A stretch of 64,000 nucleotides of DNA from Wallacemonas rigidus. Taxonomy: Eukaryota; Euglenozoa; Kinetoplastea; Trypanosomatida; Trypanosomatidae. Location of the stretch: assembly GCA_030849045.1 (NCBI GenBank), contig JASAOL010000600.1, forward strand, positions 186,001 to 250,000, given 5' to 3'. Under the pieces are notes generated by a model. It had not been told where the DNA came from. It did no database searches and saw only the letters and a list, made by a program, of their open reading frames with translations. Below are positions 11,805 to 21,260 of this stretch, piece after piece. The position numbers and the translations under genes were made by a program. Each line of letters begins with the position of its first letter. Positions within the stretch are counted from its first letter, which is position 1.

Positions 11805-12140
11805 ACTGTTTCGGTTTTTTTTTCCGTCGCTTCGCGTGGTAAATTTTCTAGAGGAGGTCAAAGGAGTACAAGGGCATGGAAGCATTATGCGCGTTGTAAA
11901 ACGACGCAGGAAAAGAACGTGAAACAAAATGATAAACAACGGCATCAAAAAAAAAAATCCTTCAGTAACAAATCACACTCCTTTTATCTTTAATCTAACT
12001 TTTTGATTAATTGAAGCCTAACGGCTTCAAAACTTGTGTATTGTTACTCTTTTCGAGTCCCGCCCTCCACACCCACATCCGCCTCGCGTTGGAGGCGGGA
12101 TTCGACCTGCCACATCTCAAGTGTTGACGAACGAAACGAC
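11805..12140 (+). repeat. Diverged dispersed repeat, copy 1 (SIDER-like candidate)
   Basis: This stretch matches 14975-15345 in the same orientation. The best part is 12044-12129 against 15251-15338, roughly 85% alike by eye, with shared blocks CGAGTCCCGCC, CGCGTTGG, GGCGGGATT and GACCTGCCACATC. Weaker similarity continues upstream through CGTGGTAAATT (CGTAGTAAATT in copy 2). It has no coding capacity and lies in a presumed 3' UTR. Length and location resemble the degenerate SIDER retroposons of Leishmania 3' UTRs, but I cannot confirm the family signature. A duplicated piece of intergenic DNA is the alternative. Confidence 0.6.
12055..12103 (+). other. Conserved hairpin in repeat copy 1
   Basis: GAGTCCCGCC at 12055-12064 pairs with GGCGGGATTC at 12094-12103, giving a 10-bp stem with one G-U type pair and a 29-base loop. 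The same stem is kept in the second repeat copy (15262-15312). Confidence 0.55.
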
Positions 12141-12602
12141 CAACACAAAAGAAATCAATGGGCTGCACCACCCTCACCCCTCTCACCGAGCGCCTCACCG
12201 GACACAGCAAAAGTAATCAAAGAAGATGATGCGCAAACATGAATGGATTGCAGAGGGAAATGAGAAAACAAAAGTCATCTGTGAAAAATCGATCCTCTCT
12301 TATCCCTCTTATTTACCTCGGTCTACGCCGAGAAAATTTTTGTTTTTTTTTTTTTTTCTCTCGACTGAATCCTTGGAACTGTCAAAGCGGGAGTCAAAGA
12401 GCAGCGGACAAAAAAAAAATGTGGTTGAACACAGTCTGGCTGTTATACACTCTCGTTCTTCTTTACTGGGGATTCATCACACCGACGCGTTTTCAGCGCG
12501 AGGAAAAGACCATACTAAGGTCACGATGCGACCGTTTTTGTCATCATGTATGTGATGAGGACCTGCTTACCTCCCCTACCTCATCTTTTGTTTGTGCATG
12601 TA

Positions 12603-12618
12603 TGTGTGTGTGTGTGTG
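12603..12618. repeat. TG microsatellite
   Basis: An uninterrupted run of eight TG units in the spacer before the CFA synthase. Confidence 0.9.
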
Positions 12619-13030
12619 GCCACGTTGAAAAATGGTGTGTCGGCTCACCCGTCGCACCGTTTGTGCATGCGTGCGTCACGTTGCCAAGCGCCTCGTGGTG
12701 ACCACGCGTGCTTCTTAGCTAACGCTCATTCTCCTCTCACCCCCCCCCCTCCTCCCAAACCCTCACACACACACACTTCATTCGCCTGCTTTTGGTGTGT
12801 GTCTATCTATCGCCTCGCACACGCTACTTCTCGGTCGAGAAAACTCTTCGTTTGCGTACGCTCTTCTTTTGTGTGTGTGTGTGTCTTGTTTCCCTTCCGG
12901 TCTGTTCGGCACACTCGTCCGGGCTACCACATAGAGAGACTGCTACAAAAAAAAAAGCCCTGTACACGACTTCCCGTTGGTATAGGTGTTTGCGCGTTGC
13001 CGTTACCTGATTGGCTTGTTCATTTGTTTG

Positions 13031-13053
13031 TGTGTTTGTTCGTTTTCCCTCAG
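13031..13053 (+). promoter_or_regulatory. Predicted spliced-leader acceptor for the CFA synthase
   Basis: The tract TGTTTGTTCGTTTTCCCT leads to a CAG at 13051-13053, about 125 bases before the ATG at 13178. Inferred from the trypanosomatid consensus. Confidence 0.55.
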
Positions 13054-13177
13054 ACACGTGACGAACGAGTCGAGATTAGTCGAACGGCTGCACTACTCGC
13101 ACACAGAAGGACATTCACTGACAGCTGGCCAAGCGTGAACGCACTCTGTTGACAACAGGAAACCAAAAAAAAAAAAG

Positions 13178-14551
13178 ATGTCCAAGCCATCACAGAACTA
13201 CCCGGGTGATGAAGAGACTCATGAGCCTATGGAGGACGCACACAGCAACCGACAAGCCGCACAGCCTCAAACCGTCGCGCCAGACTATGGTGGTCCTCTC
13301 GGCAACGGAAGTACATTCGAAATCGAGAAGAGTGCGTATGACTCACTTCTGAAGGATGAGGCCAAGTATGTGAAGCTCGGCCAGAAGGTCTTGAATTGTG
13401 CAGACATCAAGATCAACGGTGATCGTCCATGGGATATGGTCATGCACAATCCTCTCGCCTGCCGACGGATTATCCACAAGGGCACGCTCGGTCTTGGCGA
13501 GTCCTTTATGGAAGGCTGGTGGGATACGAAGGACTTCCTCGCCCTCGACATCTTCTTCCAAAAGGCGCTTGAAGGTGGCATCGAGTACTACTTCCCGAAC
13601 AACGCCAAGGACTTCGCCAACATCATGAAAGCCAAACTCTTCAACCCACAAAGCAAACGTAAAAGCAAAGTTGTGGGTGTACAGCACTACGACATTGGCA
13701 ACGACTTCTTTGAAAAGATGCTCGGTCCGACGATGCAGTACAGCTGCGCGTATTGGGAGAAGACAGACCCGGTGACAGGGAAGAAGGTGGCTGTGGAGGA
13801 TCTGGACGAGGCGCAGCGCATCAAACTGAAAATGATCGGCGACAAGCTGCGACTGAGGGAGGGGCTCGAAGTGCTTGACATTGGTTGTGGATGGGGTACA
13901 CTCGCAGCCTTCCTCGCCGAGACGTACAAGGTCAAAGTCACCGGCATCACCATCTCCGAGCAGCAGCGCAAGAGCGCGGCGGATCGCGTGAAGGATAATC
14001 CCGACGTGACCATCCTGAAACAAGACTACCGCGATGCCAAGTTCACGAAGAAGTTCGACCGCATCGTCTCGGTTGGTATGTTCGAGCACGTCGGGCCGAA
14101 GAACTACGCCAAGTTCTTCAAAAACGTCCGCCGGCTCCTTAAAGACGACGATCGTGAGGCCGTCTTCCTGCTCCACACGATCGGCAACAAGCGAACGATG
14201 GCGAGCGCGGATCAGTGGTACTTGAAGTACATTTTCCCCGGCGGTTGTCTTCCCTCCGTCGCCAACATCGGCGCGACCGCGCAGAAGTACTTTGTGATGG
14301 AGGACTGGCACAACTTTGGACACTTCTACGCCCTGACACTCTTGGCCTGGCGTAAGAACTTTTTAGAGTACTGGAGGCACGGAGAGAAATCGAAGGAGCG
14401 TGATCAGACGGATAGCGATATGTTCTTCCGCATGTTCTTCTACTATTTGAGCAGCAGCGCCGGCGCGTTCAAAGCGCGTGACCTCCAGCTTTGGCAGATC
14501 GTCTGGAGCCCGAATGGAGTTCCCGGATACGCGTCCGTGGCTCGCCCGTAA
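13178..14551 (+). CDS. CFAS: Cyclopropane-fatty-acyl-phospholipid synthase (457 aa)
   Basis: This enzyme transfers a methylene group from S-adenosylmethionine to the double bond of unsaturated acyl chains in phospholipids, making cyclopropane fatty acids. The SAM-binding motif VLDIGCGWGT is at residues 232-241. Family blocks include HYDIGNDFF (about 170-178), YSCAYW (188-193), GMFEHVG (300-306), LLHTIG (about 331-336) and FVMEDWHNFG (about 370-380). Residues corresponding to the bicarbonate-binding site of the E. coli enzyme are present: C190, E303, H333 and Y384. The extra length over the ~380-residue bacterial enzyme is mainly at the N terminus (about 70-80 residues, hydrophilic). The ATG is directly preceded by an A12-G tract, and the TAA stop opens an A15 run. 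Known of the family: CFAS is bacterial in origin, found in several Leishmania species and reported missing from L. major and Trypanosoma. The untranslated repeats at 11.8 and 15.0 kb flank it. Confidence 0.96.
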   Translation: MSKPSQNYPGDEETHEPMEDAHSNRQAAQPQTVAPDYGGPLGNGSTFEIEKSAYDSLLKDEAKYVKLGQKVLNCADIKINGDRPWDMVMHNPLACRRIIHKGTLGLGESFMEGWWDTKDFLALDIFFQKALEGGIEYYFPNNAKDFANIMKAKLFNPQSKRKSKVVGVQHYDIGNDFFEKMLGPTMQYSCAYWEKTDPVTGKKVAVEDLDEAQRIKLKMIGDKLRLREGLEVLDIGCGWGTLAAFLAETYKVKVTGITISEQQRKSAADRVKDNPDVTILKQDYRDAKFTKKFDRIVSVGMFEHVGPKNYAKFFKNVRRLLKDDDREAVFLLHTIGNKRTMASADQWYLKYIFPGGCLPSVANIGATAQKYFVMEDWHNFGHFYALTLLAWRKNFLEYWRHGEKSKERDQTDSDMFFRMFFYYLSSSAGAFKARDLQLWQIVWSPNGVPGYASVARP

Positions 14552-14974
14552 AAAAAAAAAAAAACCGCGAAGTAGCCGTCCGCGGAGTGCGTGAGAAGGA
14601 GGAGATATCGTCTCTTGGCGCAGCGCGTCGAGGCCATCCGACGTGACATACGCTTTTCCTTTTCTTCTCACGTGAGCTTCCTCCTTGCGTATTCGGTCAT
14701 GAGTGGTATTGTTGTCGTTTTCATATTTTTACGCTTTGGTCGCACGATGTGAGCACAGGAGAGCTGCGACTCCCGCTGCCATTTCAGTGGATCGTGCTTT
14801 CTTTGCATTCCTTTTTTCTTCTTCTTCTTTTTTTTTTTGTTCTCGCTCTGAAGTGCGTCATCGGTTTTTGGAATGTCAAAAACACGCGCCGCGCTGCTCT
14901 TCCTTTTCTCTCCTCGTTCTCCTCGCGTGTGGCTGGGCCATCCCGTTCTGCGCCGATATTACCGCCGCGGGGCT

Positions 14975-15345
14975 GTATTTCTCACGTTTTTTTTTTTTTT
15001 CCGTAGCCTGCGTAGTAAATTAACTTAAGGAGACCAAAAAGAGAGTCATGGCTCAATGAAGGACGATGAGAAGACGAGACGTCACGGCGTCGAGGAAAAG
15101 CAAGCGGCAGACGCAAAAAGTCATCCCTGAGAACGTGCAACAAAAATACATGTCCTGCAAATCAGCATCCATTCTCTATCGTCACTTGTCTTATCCTGTT
15201 AAAGATCAAGCCGGTACGACTTTTTAAAACACCGGTAAGTGGGGGTTTTTTTACTCTTTGCGAGTCCCGCCCACCACACCCGTATTCGCCTTCGCGTTGG
15301 GGGGCGGGATTTGACCTGCCACATCGTAAGTCTTGACGCTGATTA
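14975..15345 (+). repeat. Diverged dispersed repeat, copy 2 (SIDER-like candidate)
   Basis: Second copy of the repeat at 11805-12140, same orientation, about 3.2 kb downstream on the other side of the CFAS gene. The shared core is 15251-15338. It is non-coding. Copy-specific insertions of roughly 30 bases lie upstream of the core. Being direct repeats around one gene, the two could recombine and delete it (inference). Confidence 0.6.
15262..15312 (+). other. Conserved hairpin in repeat copy 2
   Basis: GAGTCCCGCC at 15262-15271 pairs with GGCGGGATTT at 15303-15312, with G-U type pairs near the base. The loop differs from copy 1 while the stem is kept. Confidence 0.5.
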
Positions 15346-16939
15346 AAATCCCCGAATAAAACAAAAGAACAAAATACACCAAAAAAGCAAGGAAAACCTC
15401 CCCTCGCCAAGAATAAACGAAAATCAGAAGTAATGCATGGATTCGACTTATTTCGAAAGAAAATTCCATCCTCTGATCCTCCCCCACTACCTCTGGCTAC
15501 AACGACGAGAAAAAATTTAAATATTTCTCTCTTGTTTCCGTCGACGATGCAGTCTGTAGGGGGGAGTTCTGAGTGTTTGAATGTGTGGGTGTGTGTGTGT
15601 GTTGTCAAGCGGGATTGGGGAACAACAACGAAATGATCAGTCGCAACGCGTCCAGACACGGGCCACCATCCGTAGAAAAACATGTATCGCGTCGAGACGA
15701 AGAAACATGTTCTCGACAGCACGTGGCCTTCGTGTCTGGGTGGCTGAACAGCTCACCTTTATTCTCCCTCTCTTCTTTTTTTTTTTTTTCGTGGGCGTGA
15801 CTGTCAAGCTTAGGTCCATGTAGACCTGTGTGCTCGTGTGTGTCTGCCCGTTTGGTGCGCTTTGTTCCTGCTTTTGTTTTTCTCTTTTTTTTTCTGTTTG
15901 GTTCGTTCTCAACACCTCTTGTTTTTTTTTTTCTTACAGGCGATTTTCAAATCGAGCCACTGACTTCTGGTAAGGAATACTTTTTTTGTTTTTTTTGTTG
16001 TTGTTGTTGTTGTTTTGTTTGTTTTATCAACTTTGTACTCCCGTTCATTCTCTATTTCTCTTCCCTCTCTCCCTCCTTTAATTTCACACGAACATCCATG
16101 CGCTAAGGAAACGAGTACACACAAACACACACGGACGAGAACAGACCTGTCTATCGGCAGCCAAAGCAGAGCGGTGCACGAGTATCCAAAGAGAAGAAAA
16201 GCAGCGGTGTGTCTTCGGCCTACGAAAAAAAAAAAAACAATGAAAAAAGTCTGCATGCTTTGTGCTCTGTCGGCCGTCGACTCAACTGATCGAATCGGGC
16301 ATTTCTCCCCGTGGGGGGTACGCGAAGGCGTCTTTTTTTTTTTTTCTCTGTCGTTTCTCACTGCACGTGCCTCTGTCTTTGTGTCATTCTTCAATCTCAC
16401 GTCTGTTACCACAGCGAAAAATGTAGCGATTGAGGCCGCTTTGCTTTGCTCCGAACTGATGATGATGATGGTGTGTCTCTCTTTTTTTTTTTTTTCGACT
16501 TAACACGCGCACCCGTAAACTCGTCAACATGAGTACATACTCGCATGCATACACATAAGCGTACAGACATGTACGCGCTACTAATCTGACCGCATCCAAT
16601 AAAACGAAACAAAAAAAAAAGAAAACAAAGAATTAGCCGAGATGCCTCGCATTTGGGGAATTCAGAATCAGCGCTGACTCGCGTGTGCGTCCTCTCTCTC
16701 TCTCACATGTGTCTTCTTGTGAGTTTAGCTATCAGGGCAGCCCGCGAAGTCGTGGAAAAAAAAAAGACCACAACAACGGCAAAGAAGAAGATGATCAGCG
16801 GATTGTCCGGAGAGCTGCCTGGACGCCGCACATGCTCTCTTTTTTTAGCTGTTGTTGTTGCAGCTGTTTACTTGTCCGTTTTGATCCTTCTTCTGTTTTC
16901 TTTTTTTGTCTTCGCTGTCCAATACGTCGTGACTGAGGC

Positions 16940-16978
16940 GCTCACACGTCCTTTTGTCTCTTCTCTTTTTGTGTTTAG
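16940..16978 (+). promoter_or_regulatory. Predicted spliced-leader acceptor for eIF2 beta
   Basis: The tract CCTTTTGTCTCTTCTCTTTT is followed by GTGTTTAG, with the AG at 16977-16978, 223 bases before the start codon. A short upstream ATG follows at 16980. A closer pyrimidine tract lies at about 17155-17199 but has no AG before the ATG. Confidence 0.45.
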
Positions 16979-17201
16979 GATGACGTCGCACAGAGCACGA
17001 GGTGCCCTTTCCTTCTGCCTCACACTCGCACAGTCCGGCTCTCTCCCTCGCACTTTGTATCTTTGTCCTTTCTCTCCTCTTCGCACACGCTGCCGTGCGC
17101 ATCCGAAACAATCGAACGCATAAAGTCAAGCTTCTCTCCACCCTATCCGTGATATTTTTTCTTTACACGCCTTTTTCCCTTTTTGTCAACTTCTTCTCAC
17201 C

Positions 17202-18194
17202 ATGTCTGGTCGCCCCGGCCGCCGTCGTGCGCTCGAGCATAGCGATGATGATGACAGCGTCGAAGAAACCGTACAGACGACGGTGGCGAACGACATCGAG
17301 GGTCAGGCCCCCGCGACCCTCGAGCCTCCGAAGGCGGAAGCCCCGCCTGCCATCAGCGGTCCCATCGCCACCGGGGCACCAAGCGCGCAGCCGGTGCTGC
17401 CGACAGCCACGCAGGCGATGCCTTCCATCACTGGCACCAAGGAAGCCGAAGAGGTCTTCAAGAAGGACTACTCTAAAATGACCTACGACGCGTTGTTGGA
17501 AGTGCTCAAGTCGGTGACATTGGAACAGGTCGAGTACGTGAAACTCCAAGTTGAGCAAGAGCGTCAGGCCATGGAGCAGGAGAAGCAGACCAAGCGTATC
17601 GAGATGTTCCTCGATGTGCAGCCTACCACCGCCGCCGCCGCGGAGAGCCACGGTATGTCGACCTCCACATCCGCGCAGGACCTCACCGAAGAACAGATGG
17701 ACAGCGGTGAGTTCGGCTACCGGTACGCGGACATGCTGACGAGCCTCTTCGAAACACTACTTCGCGATGGTCTGGGTACAATCGCCGAGCGCAATCGCCT
17801 CATCGCACCTGATATTGAGCGCAGCGGTAAGAAGACTATTATTAGGAACTTCGCCCGCATCTGCCAGTGCATGAACCGTCCCGTGGAGGAGCTGAAGGAC
17901 TTCATCGAGAAGGAACTGTCGACACACGGTAACCTTGATGCGTCGAGCGCGCTCATTCTCAAGTTTAAAGTGCAGAAGTCATCTGACCTGGAGCGCATTA
18001 TCACGCTCTTCTCGGACACGTACGTCAAGTGTGATGCGTGCCACAAGATCGACACCGTGCTCATAAAGGAAGGTCGTCGTCTGGTGCTCAAGTGCAATCG
18101 CTGCGGCGCGACGCGTACCGTCAAGGCCACCAGCAGCGCCTTGTTCACGGCGCAGACAGAAAAGCGCGCGCGCCTGCGTGCACACGCTGTGTAA
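17202..18194 (+). CDS. Translation initiation factor eIF2 subunit beta (330 aa)
   Basis: eIF2 beta is part of the eIF2-GTP-initiator tRNA complex that delivers methionyl-tRNA to the small ribosomal subunit. The C-terminal half carries the eIF2beta/eIF5 fold (about residues 160-265) followed by a zinc ribbon with C277-x2-C280-x17-C298-x2-C301. The closing segment GATRTVKATSSALF is typical of the family. The length (330) equals that of animal eIF2 beta. The N-terminal half is acidic (EHSDDDDSVEE near the start) and Ala/Pro-rich, followed by a Glu/Gln-rich helical stretch (about 105-135). The three poly-lysine boxes by which yeast and animal eIF2 beta bind eIF5 and eIF2B epsilon are not visible. 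The start is the first ATG in a CACCATG context. Confidence 0.95.
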   Translation: MSGRPGRRRALEHSDDDDSVEETVQTTVANDIEGQAPATLEPPKAEAPPAISGPIATGAPSAQPVLPTATQAMPSITGTKEAEEVFKKDYSKMTYDALLEVLKSVTLEQVEYVKLQVEQERQAMEQEKQTKRIEMFLDVQPTTAAAAESHGMSTSTSAQDLTEEQMDSGEFGYRYADMLTSLFETLLRDGLGTIAERNRLIAPDIERSGKKTIIRNFARICQCMNRPVEELKDFIEKELSTHGNLDASSALILKFKVQKSSDLERIITLFSDTYVKCDACHKIDTVLIKEGRRLVLKCNRCGATRTVKATSSALFTAQTEKRARLRAHAV

Positions 18195-19171
18195 AACGTA
18201 AAAGTCACCGACCTAAGATGTCGGTGAGTCGCAGAGAGGCCGTTGCTGCTGTCATTGTGACGCTTTGTGCGAGCTTTGGTGTGCTCTCTCTCCCTCTCTC
18301 CCTCCCCCTCCCTGCCCTCAGGTGATGGTAAGCAATTGGTGTGATGTGTGTTGTTTAACAAGACATGAGAAGACGAAGACGATAAAGAAGACGAAGAAAC
18401 ATTATAATAGTCTGAAGGAATTTAAGGTGTACCTGTACGGTGTGACGCGCTGTGAAGTGCTATCGAACATCAGAGCAGCGAGGAAAGACAAACAAAAAGA
18501 AAAAAAGAAGAGTACGGACAGTCGTGATTGTTGTAATTGTAGTTGGCGGTGGTGGTGTTGTTGTTTCCGTTTTAAAAAAAAAAAAATATATATATATATA
18601 GCTGCTTTTAAAATTGTTGGTGCAGTGATTGGGTCACCCTGCAGTTTTTTTTTTTAATTCTAGCAGTGTAAACGTGAAATCAAATTTCTCATAAGAACGA
18701 AAAAAAAAAAAGATGTGATCTTCTTGACAGTGAGTCCCTTGGAGTAGAGGTTCTCACCGGCGCGAGCAGCGCACCCATGGGCCTTCACCGACGGTCCCAG
18801 CAAGTGCACGCGTGTGAATTAGTAGTAGTCCGCTCTCACCGGACATCGCACCTCTCTCTCTCTCTCTGGCGGTTTCCCACGATTGTATCGTTAGCGAAGT
18901 GAAGACACCCTGCGCGCCAGAGAACCGGGGACAGTTTGGCAGCAGGACCGCGAACCAGGAGCGTGTTTTCACAGAGGAATGATTCCCCTACCTGTGCGAG
19001 ACTTTGGATAGTCGTCGTCTCTCCCCTCCCCCTTCGCACACACCTGACCACGTGACACGTGTTCAACTCCTTTGACATATCCGTCCTCTCTCTGTCTCTC
19101 TGTCTATCTATCTATCTGCCTGTCTGTTGGACTCGCACAATAAAAAAGAAAAGAAAAACACAACACCGACG
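18195..19171. other. Intergenic spacer after eIF2 beta
   Basis: No gene seen. It holds an A-run followed by TA repeats (about 18576-18600), a T-run near 18646, an A-run near 18701 and CT-rich tracts near 18851 and 19083-19125. Confidence 0.7.
19081..19148 (+). promoter_or_regulatory. Predicted spliced-leader acceptor for the mL49-like gene
   Basis: A 45-base tract of CTCT, CTGT and CTAT units is followed by the first AG at 19147-19148, 24 bases before the ATG at 19172. This also supports that ATG over the in-frame TTG at 19127. Confidence 0.6.
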
Positions 19172-20005
19172 ATGAAGTCCTCTCGGCTTTTGTGTGTGTG
19201 GCTCGGCGGCAGCGCGGCGACCCCTGGTCTCGGCCTCGATCCGCGCCCCGCGAGTGGTCAGTACGTCAACGTCATCGCGGAAGGAACAATGCCGCGACCC
19301 TCCACGGTCGCCACCACGCCGACCAAAATCGGTGCACACCTCGAGGCGGAGCTCAGCGCGGTGAGCCCTCTTACATTTATTCCTCCAGAACGTCGGCACG
19401 TCAATCGTCACTACCAGATGCGCGCGAAGCCGATGTCAACGCGATGGAAGAAGGCCCTTCGTCCAGATATTTATGACGAGCTGCTCAAGCTCCCACTGCG
19501 CTACCGCCTGCATGACTTCGACAAGCTCAGCGCACACCTCTACCCGCCGACTCCCCTCGAGACGGCGGCGAACAGTGCCGCGGTCACACTGCCGCTCGGT
19601 ATTTACAAGGTGGAGAAGTCGTCAGGTGAAAAAGCAGATAGCGAGGAAGCGGCCGCGGCGTCATTTGACTACTACGCGGTGGCCGGTAAAATGAGTTCTG
19701 CTGTGGGGTACGCCCCACCGCTAGGGCCAGCGGATCCTCTGGACACCATTCCTTTTTTTGTACACCGCTCGTCGAATGGCCGTTTACCAGGAAAGATTTA
19801 CTCCATGCACGCGCGGAACTTGATGCCGGCGTTTTATATGCGCATTCAGGGCGTGGACGGTGACCCCTTCCGTTTTGAAGAAGAGCTGATGAAAATATTT
19901 CCGACCAAGAAGATCTTCGTACGTAGTCATTCTGTGTACGTCTACAACGTCGGCATCGATGGCCGAGAAATTCTCCATCATTGGCTCTTAGGACTCGGCT
20001 TCTAA
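19172..20005 (+). CDS. Mitochondrial large-subunit ribosomal protein mL49-like (277 aa)
   Basis: Residues 193-277 match the mL49/Img2 pattern: an IPFFVHRSSNGRLPG opening, a central strand and helix region with a short FRFEEELMKIF helix, and the closing signature that ends in the WLLGLGF tail. mL49 is a component of the mitochondrial ribosome large subunit, so the product should be imported into the mitochondrion. The first 190 residues are an extension typical of enlarged trypanosomatid mitoribosomal proteins. The N terminus MKSSRLLCVWLGGS has basic and hydrophobic residues that could be a targeting signal (inference). The start is the first ATG after the predicted acceptor. The assignment rests on pattern recognition of a short domain, so it is good but not certain. 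Confidence 0.8.
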   Translation: MKSSRLLCVWLGGSAATPGLGLDPRPASGQYVNVIAEGTMPRPSTVATTPTKIGAHLEAELSAVSPLTFIPPERRHVNRHYQMRAKPMSTRWKKALRPDIYDELLKLPLRYRLHDFDKLSAHLYPPTPLETAANSAAVTLPLGIYKVEKSSGEKADSEEAAAASFDYYAVAGKMSSAVGYAPPLGPADPLDTIPFFVHRSSNGRLPGKIYSMHARNLMPAFYMRIQGVDGDPFRFEEELMKIFPTKKIFVRSHSVYVYNVGIDGREILHHWLLGLGF

Positions 20006-20610
20006 TTCACGTGTACGTTGGCCCGGCCACACACACACACACACACCTGTCATCCAAAAAGGAGCCCAACGAAGACGCATTGAAAAAGAGGAGGGCTGGT
20101 GAAGTGTGTTGTAGTCGGAGGGGTGAGCGCGAACGATGGTGTCGTTGAAATTGAGGATGATCTTCAGAAGGTGAACTCACTGTGAGAGAGATTCAGGTGT
20201 GAACTCCTGCCTTTGGTTTTGTTGTTGTTGTTGTCGCGACTCTGGTCGAAGAGAAGGTGGGTCTCGCTTTACTTTTTCTCTGTATTGTTGTTGTCGTTGT
20301 TGTTGTTTTGTATGTGTGCTCTTCTCGGTGTGCAACAAGCACCCGGGCTGCCGTTGGTGCCGACTGGCCAGTGACAACCCAACAAAAAAAAAAGATAGTC
20401 AAGTTGAATGCGCGTTGGCGGCGCTGCACGAAAACAAAGAAACACACAGACATTGATTGTTGAGAATTCTCTCACCATTTTTCGGTTGCTGCGCGTGCCG
20501 TGACGCACGCGTCACACAAATGGCAAAAGAAAATCGAAGCATGCGAGGTGCTGTGTGGGTGTGTGGTCTGCTGCTTACGCGATAGCCCACGCGTTGTGCG
20601 TGTGTGGTCT

Positions 20611-20637
20611 TGTGTGTGTGTGTGTGTGTGTGTGTGT
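20611..20637. repeat. TG microsatellite
   Basis: About 13 TG units without interruption, in the spacer between the mL49-like gene and the first single-span membrane protein gene. Confidence 0.9.
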
Positions 20638-20990
20638 TTCCGCACGTATGATTTGCACAATTTTTTTTTTTGTGTGGGGACATCGCTTCGAACCGTTTCA
20701 ATCATATCTTCATTACCCAACCCTCTCTCTCGCTCTCGCTCTCTGCACTTTGGTCGCATATACGTGTCTTGACGGGTCGTTGTCAAGCAATAAATACTCC
20801 GCAGGGTAGGTAACAAACCCGACAAACTCGAAGAAAAAGAAAAGTAAGAAACAACCGAGAATTCGTGAAGAACTTGACTCCGCCCTATTCGTCGTCCTCA
20901 CCCCCCCCCCCCCAACGCATCATTTTGTTTTTTCATTTATTCTCTCGTTTCTTCTGGCGCTCTTCAACGTTTTTTCGACGGCGTCCCACT

Positions 20991-21057
20991 CATTTTTTTT
21001 CCCTCTCTCTCTCTGTTATTTGTGAACTGCAACCGCACGCGTCGCGTCTGGACTGAG
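20991..21057 (+). promoter_or_regulatory. Predicted spliced-leader acceptor for the 21261 gene
   Basis: A T-run followed by CCCTCTCTCTCTCTG leads to the first AG at 21056-21057, about 203 bases before the start codon. Confidence 0.45.
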
Positions 21058-21260
21058 CGTCATCGATTGGCTGACGTCGAAGCACCAACGCACAACAGAG
21101 AAAAGACCAGAGCGAAAAAAGCAAAACAAAGGAAAGGACATAAGTCGTGAGTATCACAGACTAGACCTCCGCTTTCAACAGTCGTGCACCTCTGAATCGC
21201 ACACACACACACACAGACACAGACATACTGCATCGATTCGCACATTGTGGAAAAGTGACC

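Larger units (their letters stand above)
10500..13177. other. Intergenic spacer between the giant gene and the CFA synthase
   Basis: No convincing gene in 2.7 kb. It holds T-runs and A-runs (for example the A-run at 10800-10812), a TG microsatellite at 12603-12618, a C-run near 12741, one copy of an untranslated ~340-bp repeat (about 11805-12140) and the pyrimidine tract and AG serving the next gene. Confidence 0.7.
14552..17201. other. Intergenic spacer between the CFA synthase and eIF2 beta
   Basis: No convincing gene in 2.65 kb. It opens with an A-run that overlaps the CFAS stop, holds the second copy of the dispersed repeat (about 14975-15345), many T-runs, an A-run at about 16216-16228, and the pyrimidine-rich stretch before eIF2 beta. 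The open frames seen are short and homopolymer-driven. Confidence 0.7.
20006..21260. other. Intergenic spacer after the mL49-like gene
   Basis: No gene seen. Contents are a short CA run (about 20031-20046), GTT-rich stretches near 20220-20310, the TG microsatellite at 20611-20637, T-runs, a C-run near 20902 and CT-rich tracts before 21057. Confidence 0.7.

Noticed and set aside
12094-12110. tRNA B-box-like string (antisense GGTCGAATCC) in the repeat
   Set aside because: It is one base short of the consensus, lacks a matching A box and acceptor or anticodon stems, and recurs only as part of the diverged repeat. It is not a tRNA gene, though tRNA-derived ancestry is not excluded.
13343-14323. 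Antisense open frame of 326 codons opposite CFAS
   Set aside because: It mirrors a GC-rich coding gene in the complementary frame. The sense frame encodes a clear enzyme, and the antisense translation has no family features.
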